64,000 bases of DNA from Dryococelus australis (Eukaryota > Arthropoda > Insecta > Phasmatodea > Phasmatidae), in NCBI GenBank assembly GCA_029891345.1, contig CM056994.1, positions 226,602,991 to 226,666,990 on the forward strand, given 5' to 3'. This document shows positions 1-12,107 of the stretch, one piece after another. The notes under the pieces are model-generated. The model saw only the letters and a program-made list of their open reading frames with translations, searched no databases and was not told the origin of the DNA. Positions within the stretch are counted from its first letter, which is position 1. The number at the start of each line of letters is the position of its first letter. Made by a program: the position numbers and the translations under genes.

Positions 1-299
1 CAAGAAATGAAATAAATCAACAAAAATAAGTAAACAAGCATCCATTGTTAAGTAAATATAGTTATGTCAAAATAAATAAACAAACTTTGAATGTGTGTGG
101 TGGCGTACCACTACATTACTTTTTCCACATTTTGCTTAGGTATAAACTGATTAATTAATAATTGGGAGTTACTAGATACATAATCACTTTTGATGCATGA
201 TGTCTTGCTCATTAATTATACTAAATGACTGCTACTCGTCAGAGCAACTGCATTCCTGACAGCTTGTCCACCAGTCATGTCACTGCCGCCGCCATCTTT

Positions 300-1010
300 G
301 TATTACCTACCAGGCCGGGACAGACGTCCCAATAATTAATCATTATTTCGCACTATGAGCCACCAACACCATGCAAAAGGTCTAGGGCGAGTACAGCAGT
401 GTGCCGCTAGATGCCGCCATATGTGAGATTCCTAGATCTCACCACAATCCACGACACCGCCTGCTCAGAGGATCCAGGCACTGGGTTTGCATCTGCTGTT
501 CTTGCTCTCCAGGCACCCTATGCCAGTGGAAGAAGGGATGGCCGAGGCATATATAAGGAGATGCATCCCGGCCTCCTGATTGCCAGTTCTGCTTCAGTTC
601 TCGATCACCTCTCCTGAGTTCTCATCGCCCCAACGCTTAGTGCCGAGGCTTAAACCTCTCCTAAACTTCATCGCTCTCCTTACGGCCCGAAGATCCTCTC
701 CAGTGCCTTACCGAAGGAAGAACCAACGGCCATCAACAGTTCAAACACTTAACACGTTCTGTCCCTTACTGACACACCTGAAATTAGGGCTCGCCCCTAG
801 GAAGTACACCCACCAAGCTAACTGCCTTTTCCGGTAGCTTTTGCACAGGGTGCCTTCCCCTGTAGTATGATAGGATGTTTACCTTCCGCATAGCCCATAG
901 GGAAATTAAGAGATAGCACCTCTGCCATCCGTGTTTATTTCCTTTTGGTTAAATAAACACAGATTCTACCAGTCCTCTTGACTTTCACTCCGAGCTCCTT
1001 TATTGTGTCA
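300..1010 (+). repeat. LTR-like unit L1 (promoter plus polyadenylation hairpin)
   Basis: A GC-richer segment in an AT-rich background has the layout of a retrotransposon LTR. There is a TATA-like box (gcatatataagga, about 548-560), then a C-rich pyrimidine-biased stretch, then a polyadenylation signal AATAAA near 952-957. The signal sits in a perfect hairpin: GTGTTTATTT (931-940) pairs with AAATAAACAC (951-960). The short ORFs through here show no family similarity and are treated as chance. Both boundaries are inferred; no second LTR copy was found in the window, so this could be a solo or truncated LTR. The unit at 15290-16130 has the same layout. Confidence 0.45.
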
Positions 1011-2045
1011 TATCGGAGCTGGAGGATTTGGCAGGAGAACAGGTTTTGTTACTTACCGAACATGCTCTGAACAGCACAACAGCACATTCTTGGAAGACCA
1101 CCCGTTCTCTGCCCTGGCAGAGAACGATAGAGCCTCGACACTAGGATATCGTCCTTTGGAAATTGGCTTGCCGCCTCGTTTGTGGAACCGAAGAGGGAAT
1201 CTTCGAGCGCGGGGAGATCAGTGACCACTGGACCCTCACCCCACCACTATTGGAAGGCCACCCGTTCCTTGCACCACGTGGGAGGAACGGTAGAGCCACG
1301 ACATTAGGCTCCTGGTGGGGTAGACTTGCCGGCCAGGTGCTCAACTCTCATCGCTCCCTGGTGGTGCCGAGAGGGCTGCACACTGGTGCAGGGAAATCTA
1401 CCCCTGCCAGACAACACCGTGCAGTTCCCGCAACCATCACCCTGTAGCCCACACCGGCTCTACCTGGTAGAGTCGTCGAGAGCAAAGCAGTGTTGGCAGC
1501 AGTAGTTTGCATCTACACGTGAACACTGGAGCTGAAAGATGGACCAGAAAGGTGAGGGCTATTGCTAAGCTTCCCAGCGGGTTCGGGTTGCTCAATCCAT
1601 GTGAGCAAGCTGCGCTACTGAGACGCCTCAACGTTCCAGCACCCATCGTCACACCCGTGGGCTTGTTCAAGCCGCTCATAAGGATCATGGAGGGATACCA
1701 CCCTATAGTGTAGGAGGAATTTTTGGCATACATCATTCCAGCATGCCAGAACTGCAGCCAGATCCCGTACCTGAGCCGACCGCCCCCCCCCCCCCCCCCC
1801 AGTCGAGTGTAACCACAGTAACAGAAACAGAAAGCGTGCACGCAAACACCCTGCTACCTCGCCATATTCTTGCACCACCGCCATATCAAGGTCGCAGAGC
1901 CCAACTTTGTACCAAGTTGCCTACCCACTAGGCCCATGTTATGCACCGGGCGGACCCCTGTGCTCTGAACAGAGTAAGCAAACTAAGATGCTGCTCGCCT
2001 AGCATCGAGCAAGTAACCCAGGAGCGGGGACAGTCAGACAGCCGG
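1011..2045 (+). mobile_element. Leader and gag-like start downstream of LTR-like unit L1
   Basis: The sequence after L1 stays GC-rich and contains an imperfect direct repeat: a block around 1091-1150 (TTGGAAGACCACCCGTTC, then a GAACGATAGAGCC-like part) recurs around 1251-1310. A short open stretch near 1590-1790 reads like the basic, proline-rich start of a retroelement gag but is interrupted by stops. An 18-base C run lies at 1783-1800. The segment ends abruptly near 2045, where the oppositely oriented LINE begins. No protease, reverse transcriptase or integrase motif is seen. It is best explained as a truncated LTR retroelement. Confidence 0.35.
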
Positions 2046-2050
2046 GACTG

Positions 2051-2790
2051 TCACACATCACCTTTTATATAATTTCTATTATAAGTAAAATTATTACTTC
2101 CTTTACAGTTTTCAAAATCTGCTTTACCATAACAAAGTAAGGCAGGAAGATAAGTATTTTCCTCAATAATAGAGTGAACATATTTATTAACACTAATATG
2201 AAAATTAGAAAACACCAGACGTAATAATTCAGAAAATGGTTTAAAAAAATTAAACTGTTCCAGATTGAACGAACTGATTAATTGTAAAAGAAATTGACCT
2301 TTTATTTTATTATAATTATTAGAAATATTTTGAGTATGAAGAGTTTTCCAGTCGATACCAGGTATATTGAAATTACTAACAATTATTATTTGATTAGGAT
2401 AATCAGCGAGCTTAGTCTCTAAAAAAGTAAAGTAATCATTAACTTCAGAAACTGACAATTGTGGAGGAAGATAAATATTTCAGATGATGAATTTATTAGC
2501 ATTCTACTATTCATTTCTGTCCAAACTGACTCAATGTTACCTTCAAGACAATCAAATTTTTGCTGTCAACACACACCCACCTCTATTGAGGTTAGTGATA
2601 TTAGCATCACAATCTTTACTAAATATTCTGTTGTGATCCGTTAAATAATGTGCATCCAAACAATTACTGTTGAACCAGGTTTCTGTTAAGGAAATAATTG
2701 TATACTCAACACTATTAATGTTTTGTGAGAACAAAGATTTTATTCTAAGACCTCTTAACATTTTTATAATGTAAACTGAATTCCCTAGAA
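2051..2790 (-). pseudogene. LINE ORF2 fragment: APE-type endonuclease domain
   Basis: Remnant of the apurinic-like endonuclease that nicks target DNA for a non-LTR retrotransposon. Reading leftwards on the minus strand, 2761-2552 holds the SLTETW motif, followed by an NRGG(G/C)V turn. After frameshifts, 2458-2051 carries a YLPP-like strand just upstream and then the hallmark NFNIPGIDW (family form GDFNLPGIDW). The two open pieces are in the same frame, but a run of about 90 bases between them reads in another frame, so at least two compensating frameshifts are present. The reverse transcriptase expected further left is absent: the LINE stops at about 2050 against GC-rich LTR-type sequence. 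The motifs suit the CR1/Jockey side of the LINE tree; the exact clade is not determined. Confidence 0.75.
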
Positions 2791-2899
2791 GGGGTTAATT
2801 TTTAATAGGAACACCTCCATTTGCCTCAATATCATGTAGGTAGCTTCAATTACGACTCCTCCTGCCGTCCCATTAATGTCCATTGTTATGTCTGATGGC

Positions 2900-3960
2900 T
2901 ATTCTTCGATTGTATACTTTGATGCACTAGCGGAGCTGAACAGTTGTTTATTTTGAAGCCTGCTATAAAATGGACTGACTAAACAGCCGGCTGGCCATAA
3001 CACTATTAAATATGTGTTCAAAGTCTGATTCAACCACAGATACATAATATTATGAATATGAATTGTATCTAATTTTCAACTTTGCTGCCTTCAAATTGAA
3101 TAAGTTCCTGGTTGATATAAGTAACAATATTGTTTTCTTGCACATCAGAAGAAAAACTTGACACAAATAATGCTTTCAATCTTGGCTTAGCTGTTTTGGG
3201 GGACTGTTTTAATGTTGACATTGTTTCTTACTCCAAGTTGAATCGGTTTCCGAGCTGCAACTTGCCTAACAGCCGGTGACCCTCTTTCTGTTGACGCTTT
3301 TGTTCCATGTGTGTGGACAACCACAAAACCTTCATGGCTGGCTGTGCAAGTAATTCCTGCTGAACTACATCTTTTTTGTTTGTGCCAAAAGACGACGTGG
3401 CTTTGCCATTTGGTATCTTATTATTAGCATTAAATACAGCATTAAAAGCAGATACAAGTATGTATATATATATATAATATATAATTTTATTTTATTTTTA
3501 TTTTTTTTGTGGGAGGGAAATGCTAAGCCTACAACAATGAATTGTCTTCTTTAAGGTCTCTCCCCCCTTTGTAAGTTCGTCGATTTTCATGCAAAGCACC
3601 TCAAACATTGTTTTGGCACTAGAATCCTTGGTTTCTGCTATTTTTAATTAAGTTTCTTCACTCACTGATTTACTGTCTGCAAGCGAAACATTGACTGCAA
3701 ATTTCTTTTGTCCAACATTAGAATTTTACTTCTCTACCATATTGGCCTTACTATTACGTATCAGCGAAAAACCAAACATATTAGTCTCATCGCTACAATT
3801 TACACACACATAGTCTTCACTTTTGCCTGCTGCACCGGCGCACTGTAAACGGAGACGTGTCCCACAAGGTCCAGCACCCTTTACAAACTTCTGCTTGCTA
3901 TAAAATGGTTAACCGCATATCGTACACAAATCAGAACTTGGGGGCGTATAAAAGCCCCGA
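2900..3960 (-). pseudogene. LINE ORF1 fragment with PHD-like zinc finger
   Basis: Minus-strand sequence immediately upstream of the endonuclease fragment, as expected for ORF1 of the same LINE. About 3925-3790 encodes a Cys-rich finger: CTIC, then GPCG, LQCAG and YVCVNC, the spacing of PHD-like fingers found in ORF1 of several invertebrate CR1-type elements. A charged, probably coiled-coil part follows, then a basic linker (about 3310-3200). Near 3000-2930 there is a WPAGCLVSPFYS stretch like the conserved end of such ORF1 proteins. Stops and frameshifts interrupt every part. ORF1p normally binds the element RNA. With the 2051-2790 fragment this gives one LINE copy of about 1.9 kb that has lost its reverse transcriptase. 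Confidence 0.6.
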
Positions 3961-4049
3961 AAATACAAATGTTCTGAAGAGACACTTTTATCACTAAATA
4001 AATGAGGGTCTCGCAGGAGCAAGCTTCCTCCTACTTACGCCGATCGCAT

Positions 4050-4130
4050 GTGGTAGTGGTGGTTGTTGTTATTATTGTTATTGCTGCGACTGTTGTTTGT
4101 GGAGGGGGTTGGGGGGTGATGATGATAGTA
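4050..4130. repeat. Trinucleotide-rich simple repeat (GTT/ATT/GGT)
   Basis: A run of degenerate GTG/GTT/ATT triplets followed by a G-rich tract and GATGATGATAG. The ORFs through it are low-complexity Val/Ile/Thr strings and are not considered coding. Confidence 0.7.
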
Positions 4131-4399
4131 GTACATTTTGCGATCTTTTTACAGATTAGCACAGAAACAGCAGTTGCACCTAAATGAATGAAGAGATTAG
4201 GGTGGCTCTTAACAGTGCGGTCTTGAGAACAGGTGAGGGTGATTGAGGTGCGTATGGAGCTGTGCCGGAATGAAAGAGTGGGGGAAATGGGAGATCCCCG
4301 AGAAAACTCACCAACTAATGGCATTGTCCCGCACGATTCCCACACACGAAAATCTGATGACCCGGTCGGGTAATACCCCTAAATTGTCTTATTTATCAA

Positions 4400-6480
4400 T
4401 AATAAATAAATATTGGTGGTAGTCTTAATATGTATCATCAAAAAAATATTGAACGAACATATCCATCAATGATTATGTTTGTCCCAGCATTCACCCTAAA
4501 CATCCTGCAAAGTGCTGTCTGCAGTGCTAGAAGGCTACAGCAGGTAGGCAGTAGGTGTGATCTCGTGTACCAGTGTTTCTGGTGTTTGAGAATACCTATT
4601 TCACTGGATAGTGGGTAGTCGGTAGGTGAGAGTTGCACCAAGGCAAAACTAGCCATCTCTGAATTGCACCTGAGACAGCATACCTAGCTGGGTGCAGAAG
4701 TGGTGTGCCTCTATGTAACCACCAGAAGGCAGGGGGAAGCAAGGGAGTTGACCAAAAATACACCTGCACATACGCATACACACAGAAAAACCCAAAGAAA
4801 TTTATTTTAATTTTTTATAAACGATTTATAAATTTTTTTCATTTCGAGAGTGATAATTTGAAAAATAAAATGCTTACAAAAATAATACTTTGCCTAGTAG
4901 TATGATAGTAATAATGGCATCAATAAATATGTAATTTATTTTTTAGGAAATCACCTAGTGTATGTATGTAGTAACATAAATGTTTTTCCCTGTGATGCTA
5001 GTAAAAAGTTTTTATTGTAATGGTTCTTGCAAACTCAAAAAAATGTAAAGTATTATTTTTAAACACATTTAGTTTTTCTTAGTTTTAAAATGAATTATTA
5101 ATGTGTAAATGTTGAATGTTTTATCCTAACACTTTCTAGATATGTGGTACGTGATATTGTAGCACTAGAAAATTATTAGTTTCAACTTCCAATATATTCA
5201 CAATACGGGAAGCACGCCTTAGCTTGTAGTGTGGCTTTCCATACCAGGAGAGTTGGTGCCACTGTGTTGAACCATTACTTTCGTGTTAAATCTCATGCAT
5301 AGGTCGAGAAGTTTGTCGTATGTCTTGTGTTATGAACAGCATATGCATCCTGGGTGTGAACTTCTGTAATATGTTGTAGCCAAGTTTGGCAGCAAGCTGG
5401 GAAGCCCTAGGTTTGATGAGTTCACCACTGACCTTCTACTCCAGTATATAAACGAGTTGTTAAGGTGAGTAATTTTTATATGGCCAATAAATGTTGCAGT
5501 CCTTTCATAAGGGGTTATGTGGCTAATTTCGTGACTACTTGTGGATATTTTGTTTTGTTAAATTTATTAATAGTTCATAGAACATTTGTATGCTATAGAC
5601 CTTGTTAGTAGATATACATCAGTAGTCATATTGAAGGCATACATAAAATAATAAAACAAATACATTAAGGGCTGGTTTCACAATGTTTATGGTACAAATA
5701 TCCTCTGATTAAATTTTAAGTGCTGGTTATCTGTTTTTCCGGTTTCCCAATGTATGGGTAAGGTTAATTGATGGGTTACTAGACCTCAATGAATAGTTAA
5801 CTCAAACAGAAGGTGAGGTTCTGTACGGAGTTAATCAAAACATTTTACAAATAATGGCTGTTTTTGCACTGATACTACAAAATATGTGAGTGATGATAAA
5901 ACATAAAGTGTATATTATAAATCCAAAGAAGCAACTGATTTAGTATAAAAAAATCTCTCCTGACACATTATTTTTCACAATATAATTAATTTTTACATAA
6001 AAATATTGTAAATGGAGGTTATGATGGCTGAGTACTTCTTCACCAACATAAACATATGAGTTGTTGTTGTTGTTTTTTTATGGATTATACCAATCTAAAC
6101 ATATAAATGTATTTCATAATATACATTGATAAAGTGCACTTAGTTAAGAAAACTAAACAAAAATGAGGCACAATTGACTATCACTATCATTCACCATACT
6201 TTAAATATATTTGACAAAGGATCTCTCTAATGCAACAGCCAATATCCACCACTAGTTTTGGTAACATGATTATAGTACACTGCACACTTTAAGTAACTGA
6301 ATCATGGTTATAGTATACTGCATATTATTTTTGATGACATGGTTCTGCATACGCTACTTCTGTTTCCCCTGTTATACTGCTGAATAAAAACTAGGAACTA
6401 TATTTGATTTCTTTTTCAATGCTACATGCAAGTCTCTTCGTAATTATTTCATGTAAGATCGAACCTAACCTTTAATACAT
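4400..6480. other. AT-rich stretch without a recognisable gene
   Basis: No supported coding sequence, hairpin element or RNA gene. One short imperfect direct repeat is visible near 6268-6330 (GATTATAGTACACTGCA and GTTATAGTATACTGCA). Confidence 0.6.
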
Positions 6481-6489
6481 GCCTTTATA

Positions 6490-6560
6490 TTGATATGCAT
6501 CCTTCTCTCGGGTCAAGTGGTTAAGGCGCTGACTGCCCTTGTGAGTCCAGTTGGTAATCG
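6490..6560 (+). repeat. tRNA-derived SINE head (probable)
   Basis: The string GGTCAAGTGGTTAAGGCGCT looks like a tRNA D-arm/A-box, followed by CTGACTGCCC and a degraded B-box region (gagtccagttggtaatcg). This is the usual head of a tRNA-derived SINE. It abuts the left end of LTR family copy A. A full tRNA cannot be folded because the T-arm is degraded. Confidence 0.45.
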
Positions 6561-6589
6561 TGCCGCAGCTTGTTCTTTAATTCTTTAGC

Positions 6590-9000
6590 TGGTGGGTCAT
6601 GGATGGTTCAATAGGGTGCTGCTTAGTGGGGGGATACCATCTGGGAGGAGGGGAATCAAACCCCAAAGTGAGTTGAACTGTGAATGCCCTCATCTGGGGA
6701 GTACACTCTTTCTCACTACGAAGGTTGTCAAAATGCTGGATGCCATTAGTCCCGGGGGTATGTGTTCGGGATACGGATTATTTGATGGTGATTGTAGGGG
6801 TGGATGATCCCAGCGGAGGGGTTGGTGTTATACGCAGTGAATGCGTAGGCCGGCGTGTGGGTACGTAATTTATGGGGGAAGTAACTATGCGGGGTTTCGT
6901 GGTGACTTTCGTTGGTAGTCGAACCCTGATTACCTTCCCGGAAGCTCAGCAAACTAAACTCCTATTCCATATCACCTTTTCGTGGTCTAGATTGGGTGGC
7001 ATTATGCTTGAGGGAGTGGGCGTGTGTCTGGCTGACTATAGCATATGAGCTCGGAGTTTGGCCACTGCCAACAAGCACCTAAGTAGGCATCGAGAGCTCT
7101 GATTTATGTTCAATGAGAATGAATGGAGAAATGGGCAGATGTTTTAATTCTGAGTTGGCAGGTGGGGGCATGTCTTCATGCTGGGTCTCTGTCTCGGCTT
7201 GTAGGATACTTAACCTTTGTCAAGCCCGCTGCTCTTGATGACGAATGCGGTTCTTAATCCCACCTTTCTTACCGGGCATTTAGATCACACACTATAATGT
7301 AGAACACAGTATTAGAACACAGGGGAACTATTCCTAAAAGAAGGGTAGTCAACGAATTCAGTTTTAATGTAATATTTTTATTATTACGTTTGTGAAAACA
7401 GTGGGGGGTCCTGGTTTGATTATTCACTTTGACTAAATTTGATTAACAGCAATTTTTTTAAATTACGTAGGCCAAGGTCGGCCTTTAATATTAAAACAAA
7501 AGAAAACTCTCTCTCTCTACTTTACTTTATGCAGTTTACGAGGGGTGGTTTTCCAGAAGGTACCTCGCAACGACTTACTACCACGGAGTCAAGGAAGTGA
7601 CTGAGGTAAAGAGGGATGCAAGAAGTGGACGCCGTGGATTACCTCTGGAGAGATGGGCCGTCCTTGCAGTCGACTGGTGCAGTAGTGGACGAGCCATCAC
7701 AAGCTACAAGAGTGGCAGAGCCTTCACAAGCTGCAGGAGTGGTGGAGTCTTCACAAGCTGTTGGACGGTTGGAGCCGTTCACAGGCTATAGGAGAGGAGA
7801 AAGGTCATGGTCAGACCCTGGGAGTGCTTGCTGACCTATGCAACCGGTGAGCCCGCGACTCTCGTAAGAGGCTTGCACGTGCCTCCTTAAGTTGAAAATC
7901 CCTGGTGCGGGGGGTTGTAACCTTTGGTCGTAGGGGTTGCTTTATCAAGGTTGTGGCGAGCGCCACTCATTTCTTGTCTACCTGCGCTGAGGCGATGACA
8001 GGTTTACCATCTCAACCGGAGGCTTAGCGGGTGTGACGTCACGTGGTAGCAGAGGTGCTGCGATCCTGTGGTGTCTGTTTAAACTTCCTTCTCGGCTATC
8101 TTGGGATAGTGGCTCATCAGGTAAAACAATCTTGACTCAAGGGGGTGGCGACCACATGTGAGAATCTGGGCGGGCAGTACAATCCATAATTAATCGCATT
8201 AATTATCTTTACGTCCAAAGCTGTCCAACACGTGGAGTCAATTGTATCGACACGTGAAAAGTACTGTGCCACTGTTTATGACTTGCCCCGAGCTCTTGCT
8301 TGCTTATGTATAGGGCGAAATCCCCCGTAGAGAGCGTAGTCAGGCTGCGCAGCAGTGTTGCATGCGTCAATCGGCCACCCCCTGAAGCGATGGAGACCCT
8401 TCTCAAACGAGACAACTTTTGCTTCAGGTGTGGGGTGAAAGCATCAATCACATCACTGTGGTTGCATCTCTGGGCGCATGCCTCTTGTATGACTTGCACG
8501 GCCATTTGTTGGTTCGAGAGTGCCCATATATGGGTCAAGCAGCATCAGGTTACTATCAGCAGGTTAACTGCCTCTCTCCCTCTCCGTCTGTGGCGGTTCT
8601 GGCAGCGGCGCGTAGAGTTCATCTCATCTCGTTCTGCTAGGCTGCAGTCCTTTCTTCGCTTTCACAGCAGGAGGAGAACTTTAGAAGGGAAGCGTACTGG
8701 AACAGGTAGTTTTTCTTTCGAACCCTGACCTTCCTAGTTCGAGGGCAATTCACATACCAAGAGCTGAATAAAAATATTAGAAACAGTAGGTAGTACAATA
8801 TTTTAGTTTGCACAAGATTTTAAAGTTATTAACATTTTTATCTCTATACTCGAGAAAAAGTGTAGCTTATAACGAATTTTACAAAAATAATCCTACTCGT
8901 AGAGGATTAGCGACAGGGAAAGTTTACCATGACCCCTGCGAGACAATTTCAACCGGTCTGGTTTTTAGCTAGCGCTGTCGCACGGTAAACCATTTACGTG
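6590..9000 (-). mobile_element. LTR retroelement family X, copy A (LTR plus gag start)
   Basis: The reverse complement of this stretch aligns by eye with two plus-strand segments, 33975-37095 (copy B) and 38885-40677 (copy C). Shared blocks, from the 5' end of the element: a GTTTACCGTGCGACAG-like start (about 8985); TGCCCTCGAACTAGGAAGG (about 8740); CAGGGGGTGGCCGATTGACG (about 8375); TAATTAATGCGATTAATTA (about 8190-8210); and the block ending TTTGATTCCCCTCC (about 6650). The part at 7540-8100 matches 34260-34745 of copy B and includes imperfect AGCTTGTGAAGGCTC minisatellite units (7690-7780). A basic gag-like start lies inside (next entry). The AT-rich 7100-7540 part is diverged. No pol is present. 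Confidence 0.65.
7080..7279 (-). pseudogene. gag-like N-terminal fragment in copy A
   Basis: An ATG at 7279 opens a strongly basic start (MPGKKGGIKNRIRHQEQ), typical of the N terminus of retroelement Gag proteins, which package the element RNA. The frame has a TGA at codon 20 and then continues open to a stop at codon 67. A further open minus-strand segment at 6952-6746, rich in Pro, His and Tyr, may be the following linker. No capsid major homology region is seen here. The assignment rests on position after an LTR and on composition, so it is modest. Confidence 0.35.
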
Positions 9001-9009
9001 TTAAAAATG

Positions 9010-12000
9010 TGAACTTATTAAGAAAAAAATATTTTTACACCCTGCAAGTCACCAGGGGTTCCCCATACAAGTTTGAAGGGAAAGACATAAGAAAATATAC
9101 TCTTTCAAGGCACATACATATTGACATGATACCCTCAATGGTAGAGACCTGTAAAAGTAGGTGTAATTTTTTTCAAAAATATGTATTAATCTTTTGGAAA
9201 AAAAAGGTATTATTTTTGCCAAAAATAGCTGTTATTTTCTTGCTACAAAAACACAGGTTTCTGCTTGAGAATTGCTCCAATTTTTAATGTGCTCTTTATA
9301 AAGACATACGTAATTTGAGATATGTCATTATATTCGTAAAACTTGAAATTGGCAATGTTATTCCTATTGATAAGCGGTGTTTTCTATCAATTGTTATTTC
9401 CGTGCAAAAATTCCTCCTCCTAGAGAAATATACAGTTATGGTTTTAATACAGACAACGGTTTATCAACAGACAACATTGAAAACAAGTTCAGATTTTATT
9501 TAAGATTTTGTATTCTGCCTGTCACCTGGAACAACAAACGGTCGCAATGCACTGGCAAGGGCATACTGTTTCATGAAAAGAATAATGTAAACGATTTATA
9601 CAAAACTATAAAAGCACTGTTAAAAATAATAATAAAAGTGCCTTATATGAACAGCAAAAAAAAATTAGAGAAATCTGCCTATACGTTTTTGGACTTTCGA
9701 AACTTTCAACAACAGATTTTTTCATTAGGCCCGCTGAAAAAACTTTAGTTTCTTCAAAACGTCTGGTTTTTTACCGCATACATTTGCAGAGAATGTGTAT
9801 GATAAAAATACATTTTACTGGACGAATACAAGTGTAAAATACGTGATAACTTTAATTCACAAATATATTCTACGTAAGTAAATGCATGTAAACCCATTTT
9901 TCACCGCCGCACCACTCCCTTTGTAAAAAATTAAAAATTGTTGGTTAAAATGTGACGATGATACGATACGAATGTAAATATGGCATGAATTCCATAGATA
10001 ACATGGTGCTTGGTGGACGTGTACACTACAACGGCGTGTTTTCCTAATGAACAAACTTTTGAAGGGCAGTGAGTAGAATGTTCACTCAAAGTGACGCATC
10101 ATCACTTGCGCTCATGTTATCTATAGTGGTTAATACACGTGATGTAATGTATAATAAGCGTTTTCGTGTAAGGTAATAAATTGAAGAAATCTACTGGCCA
10201 ACTTATACATGCATTCGTATTCGAATATCCAAAAACACATAAAATACCTCTTAAGAGGCAACTATGTGACTTAAAACAATAATAATTCACAAAAATACTA
10301 CAGGATTTTGTACAATTCGTGAATTACAGCTGAAATTCTCAAAAATTGCAATTTTTCGTTTTTTATGTCGAAATTCGCATAATTTTTTTGCCTTAGCGCA
10401 TTTGCTAATGTTTCAGGTCTCTACTCAATGGGTAAGAATTTTGCATACCATTTGTACGAGAATGACTTACATCCAGGGTCAGCCATTTGCTGCACATGAC
10501 ACACGCTAGGTTACAATATTTTCCTTCCGCCTTTCTTTTTACTTGATAGTGGTTTACCTTTCAAAAGTGCTCACCTATAATCTGATTCTCTCTCAGCTTA
10601 TAAGCTTCTGATATGGGTTGCTCAACATTTTAGGCACTTGCCTCAATTGCTTTGCTACACAAAGGAGGCTTTCACAAGCATGAAAGTTTACGTATTGACT
10701 GGGAAGTTCTCTACTTCTCTCAAGCAAAGATACAATATTTAATCAACAAAACATATTTTCTCTAATTTTATGTTCTGGGTTTGGAGGTTTTCCCTTTACC
10801 TCAGGTGCTTAACCTTCACTCTTAGACAGGTACCCTTGGCAAATTTTCTCTCGGTTTACATTACGGGTTAGCATAGTAATTTCTAACATTTTCACAGATT
10901 GTCTAGCTTTGTCTACGTGGGATGAGGACGTCATCTCGTACTTTCAAAATACAGGGGTTATCTAGCTCGTTTGAGTAGCTACTATTCTTTTGCTGTATTA
11001 CCAGCGTCTTATGTCACATTCCCGTTTTTTCTGCTCTCAAGGCTAACTTATTTCTCTCAATCGAACAAGGCTAAATCTAAATCTTACAGGGGTTTCCTCT
11101 TTAAGGAAATTTTTTGTCTATGTGTCCTATGTTAACAGGGGTTTTTTAGGTACATGTTCACTACACACAATTACACTTAGTATTAGTTTTCTAAAGTATA
11201 CATTTTCTCTGGGTAGTGATGCTCTGGCGCTATTGGTAACTTTACAATTTTATTTTTAATTAGGTTGGGAATTTCCTGGGTGGTGGTTACGGCATGCTTA
11301 CAGTGAGCTCTCGCCTTATGCTCTTACTCAAGGTTACAGGGGCTCTCTAAAACAAAGTCGCCTCGTCACATTGCGAGGAATGGTGAGGGTTACATCGTGT
11401 CTGTTCACGGGCCTGCTGATAAGGCTTCATTTTGCATTCTCACTTCCTATCTATGCTTATGGGATTCTGTGACGTTACATTAATTTCTTTGTGCTAGATT
11501 TCTCAAAACATCAACCACAGAAATTTTTCAGTTTCTTATTTTATGCTTATGTTGCGTGAGCACTTGGGGGGCAACATTAAATTTCCAGTCTGTTTAGGGG
11601 CTTGATTCTACGTTAATTTTCCTCTGTAACTTTCTGGCAAACTAGGGTCCAAATTCTTATAGTACAATAATAATTTTTTTATTTTACATTACTGCTGCCT
11701 ATTGATAGGAGGCAGTCTATATTAAATACGCCCCTTAATGTGTGGGACCTCGGTTCTTACTAATGTAATTTATTGAATTCTCAACCTTTAATAAAAAGTC
11801 TTAACTAAACATGATTTTACAAAACAATCTTGGAGGGGGGAAGGCAGGTACTTCGTCGAATTGCCCTCCATATCAAGGTTAGGATTTTTGTATTTTGGGA
11901 CATCTTTCGTCACTTAGCCTTCCCTGCTAGGCTAATTAATGAGTTCTTGCACTCTTGATTTTAATGTTTCAGCGGTTCTACTCTATCACTTGCTGCTAAG

Positions 12001-12060
12001 TTACTCTAACTAAAGAGTTCAGGCAAAGCGCGTGGTAGTTCAGATTCTGGCATCTGCCAG
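9010..12060. other. AT-rich stretch; possible 3' flank of the Gypsy element
   Basis: No coding sequence is recognised. An open frame at 9377-9748 (+, 123 codons, Lys/Phe/Asn-rich) has no recognisable motif and is probably chance in AT-rich DNA. From about 10500 to 12060 the plus strand is T-rich and carries a recurring CAGGGG(T/C)T word (near 10953, 11087, 11138 and 11335). Because the 12108-14140 element runs leftwards, this could hold its 3' untranslated region and LTR, but no matching second LTR is in view. Confidence 0.35.
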
Positions 12061-12107
12061 CTACTCACTCGGGTGATGCAGGCGCTGGCACTGGGCGTGG
12101 CATCGCT

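Noticed and set aside
1437..1884. 134- and 89-codon minus-strand ORFs
   Set aside because: Their Gly-rich parts are the complement of the C run at 1783-1800, and no family is recognised.
4031..4345. 104-codon minus-strand ORF
   Set aside because: Low-complexity Thr/Ile translation of a triplet microsatellite.
9377..9748. 123-codon plus-strand ORF
   Set aside because: AT-rich Lys/Asn/Phe composition without motif or neighbouring exon; expected by chance at this base composition.
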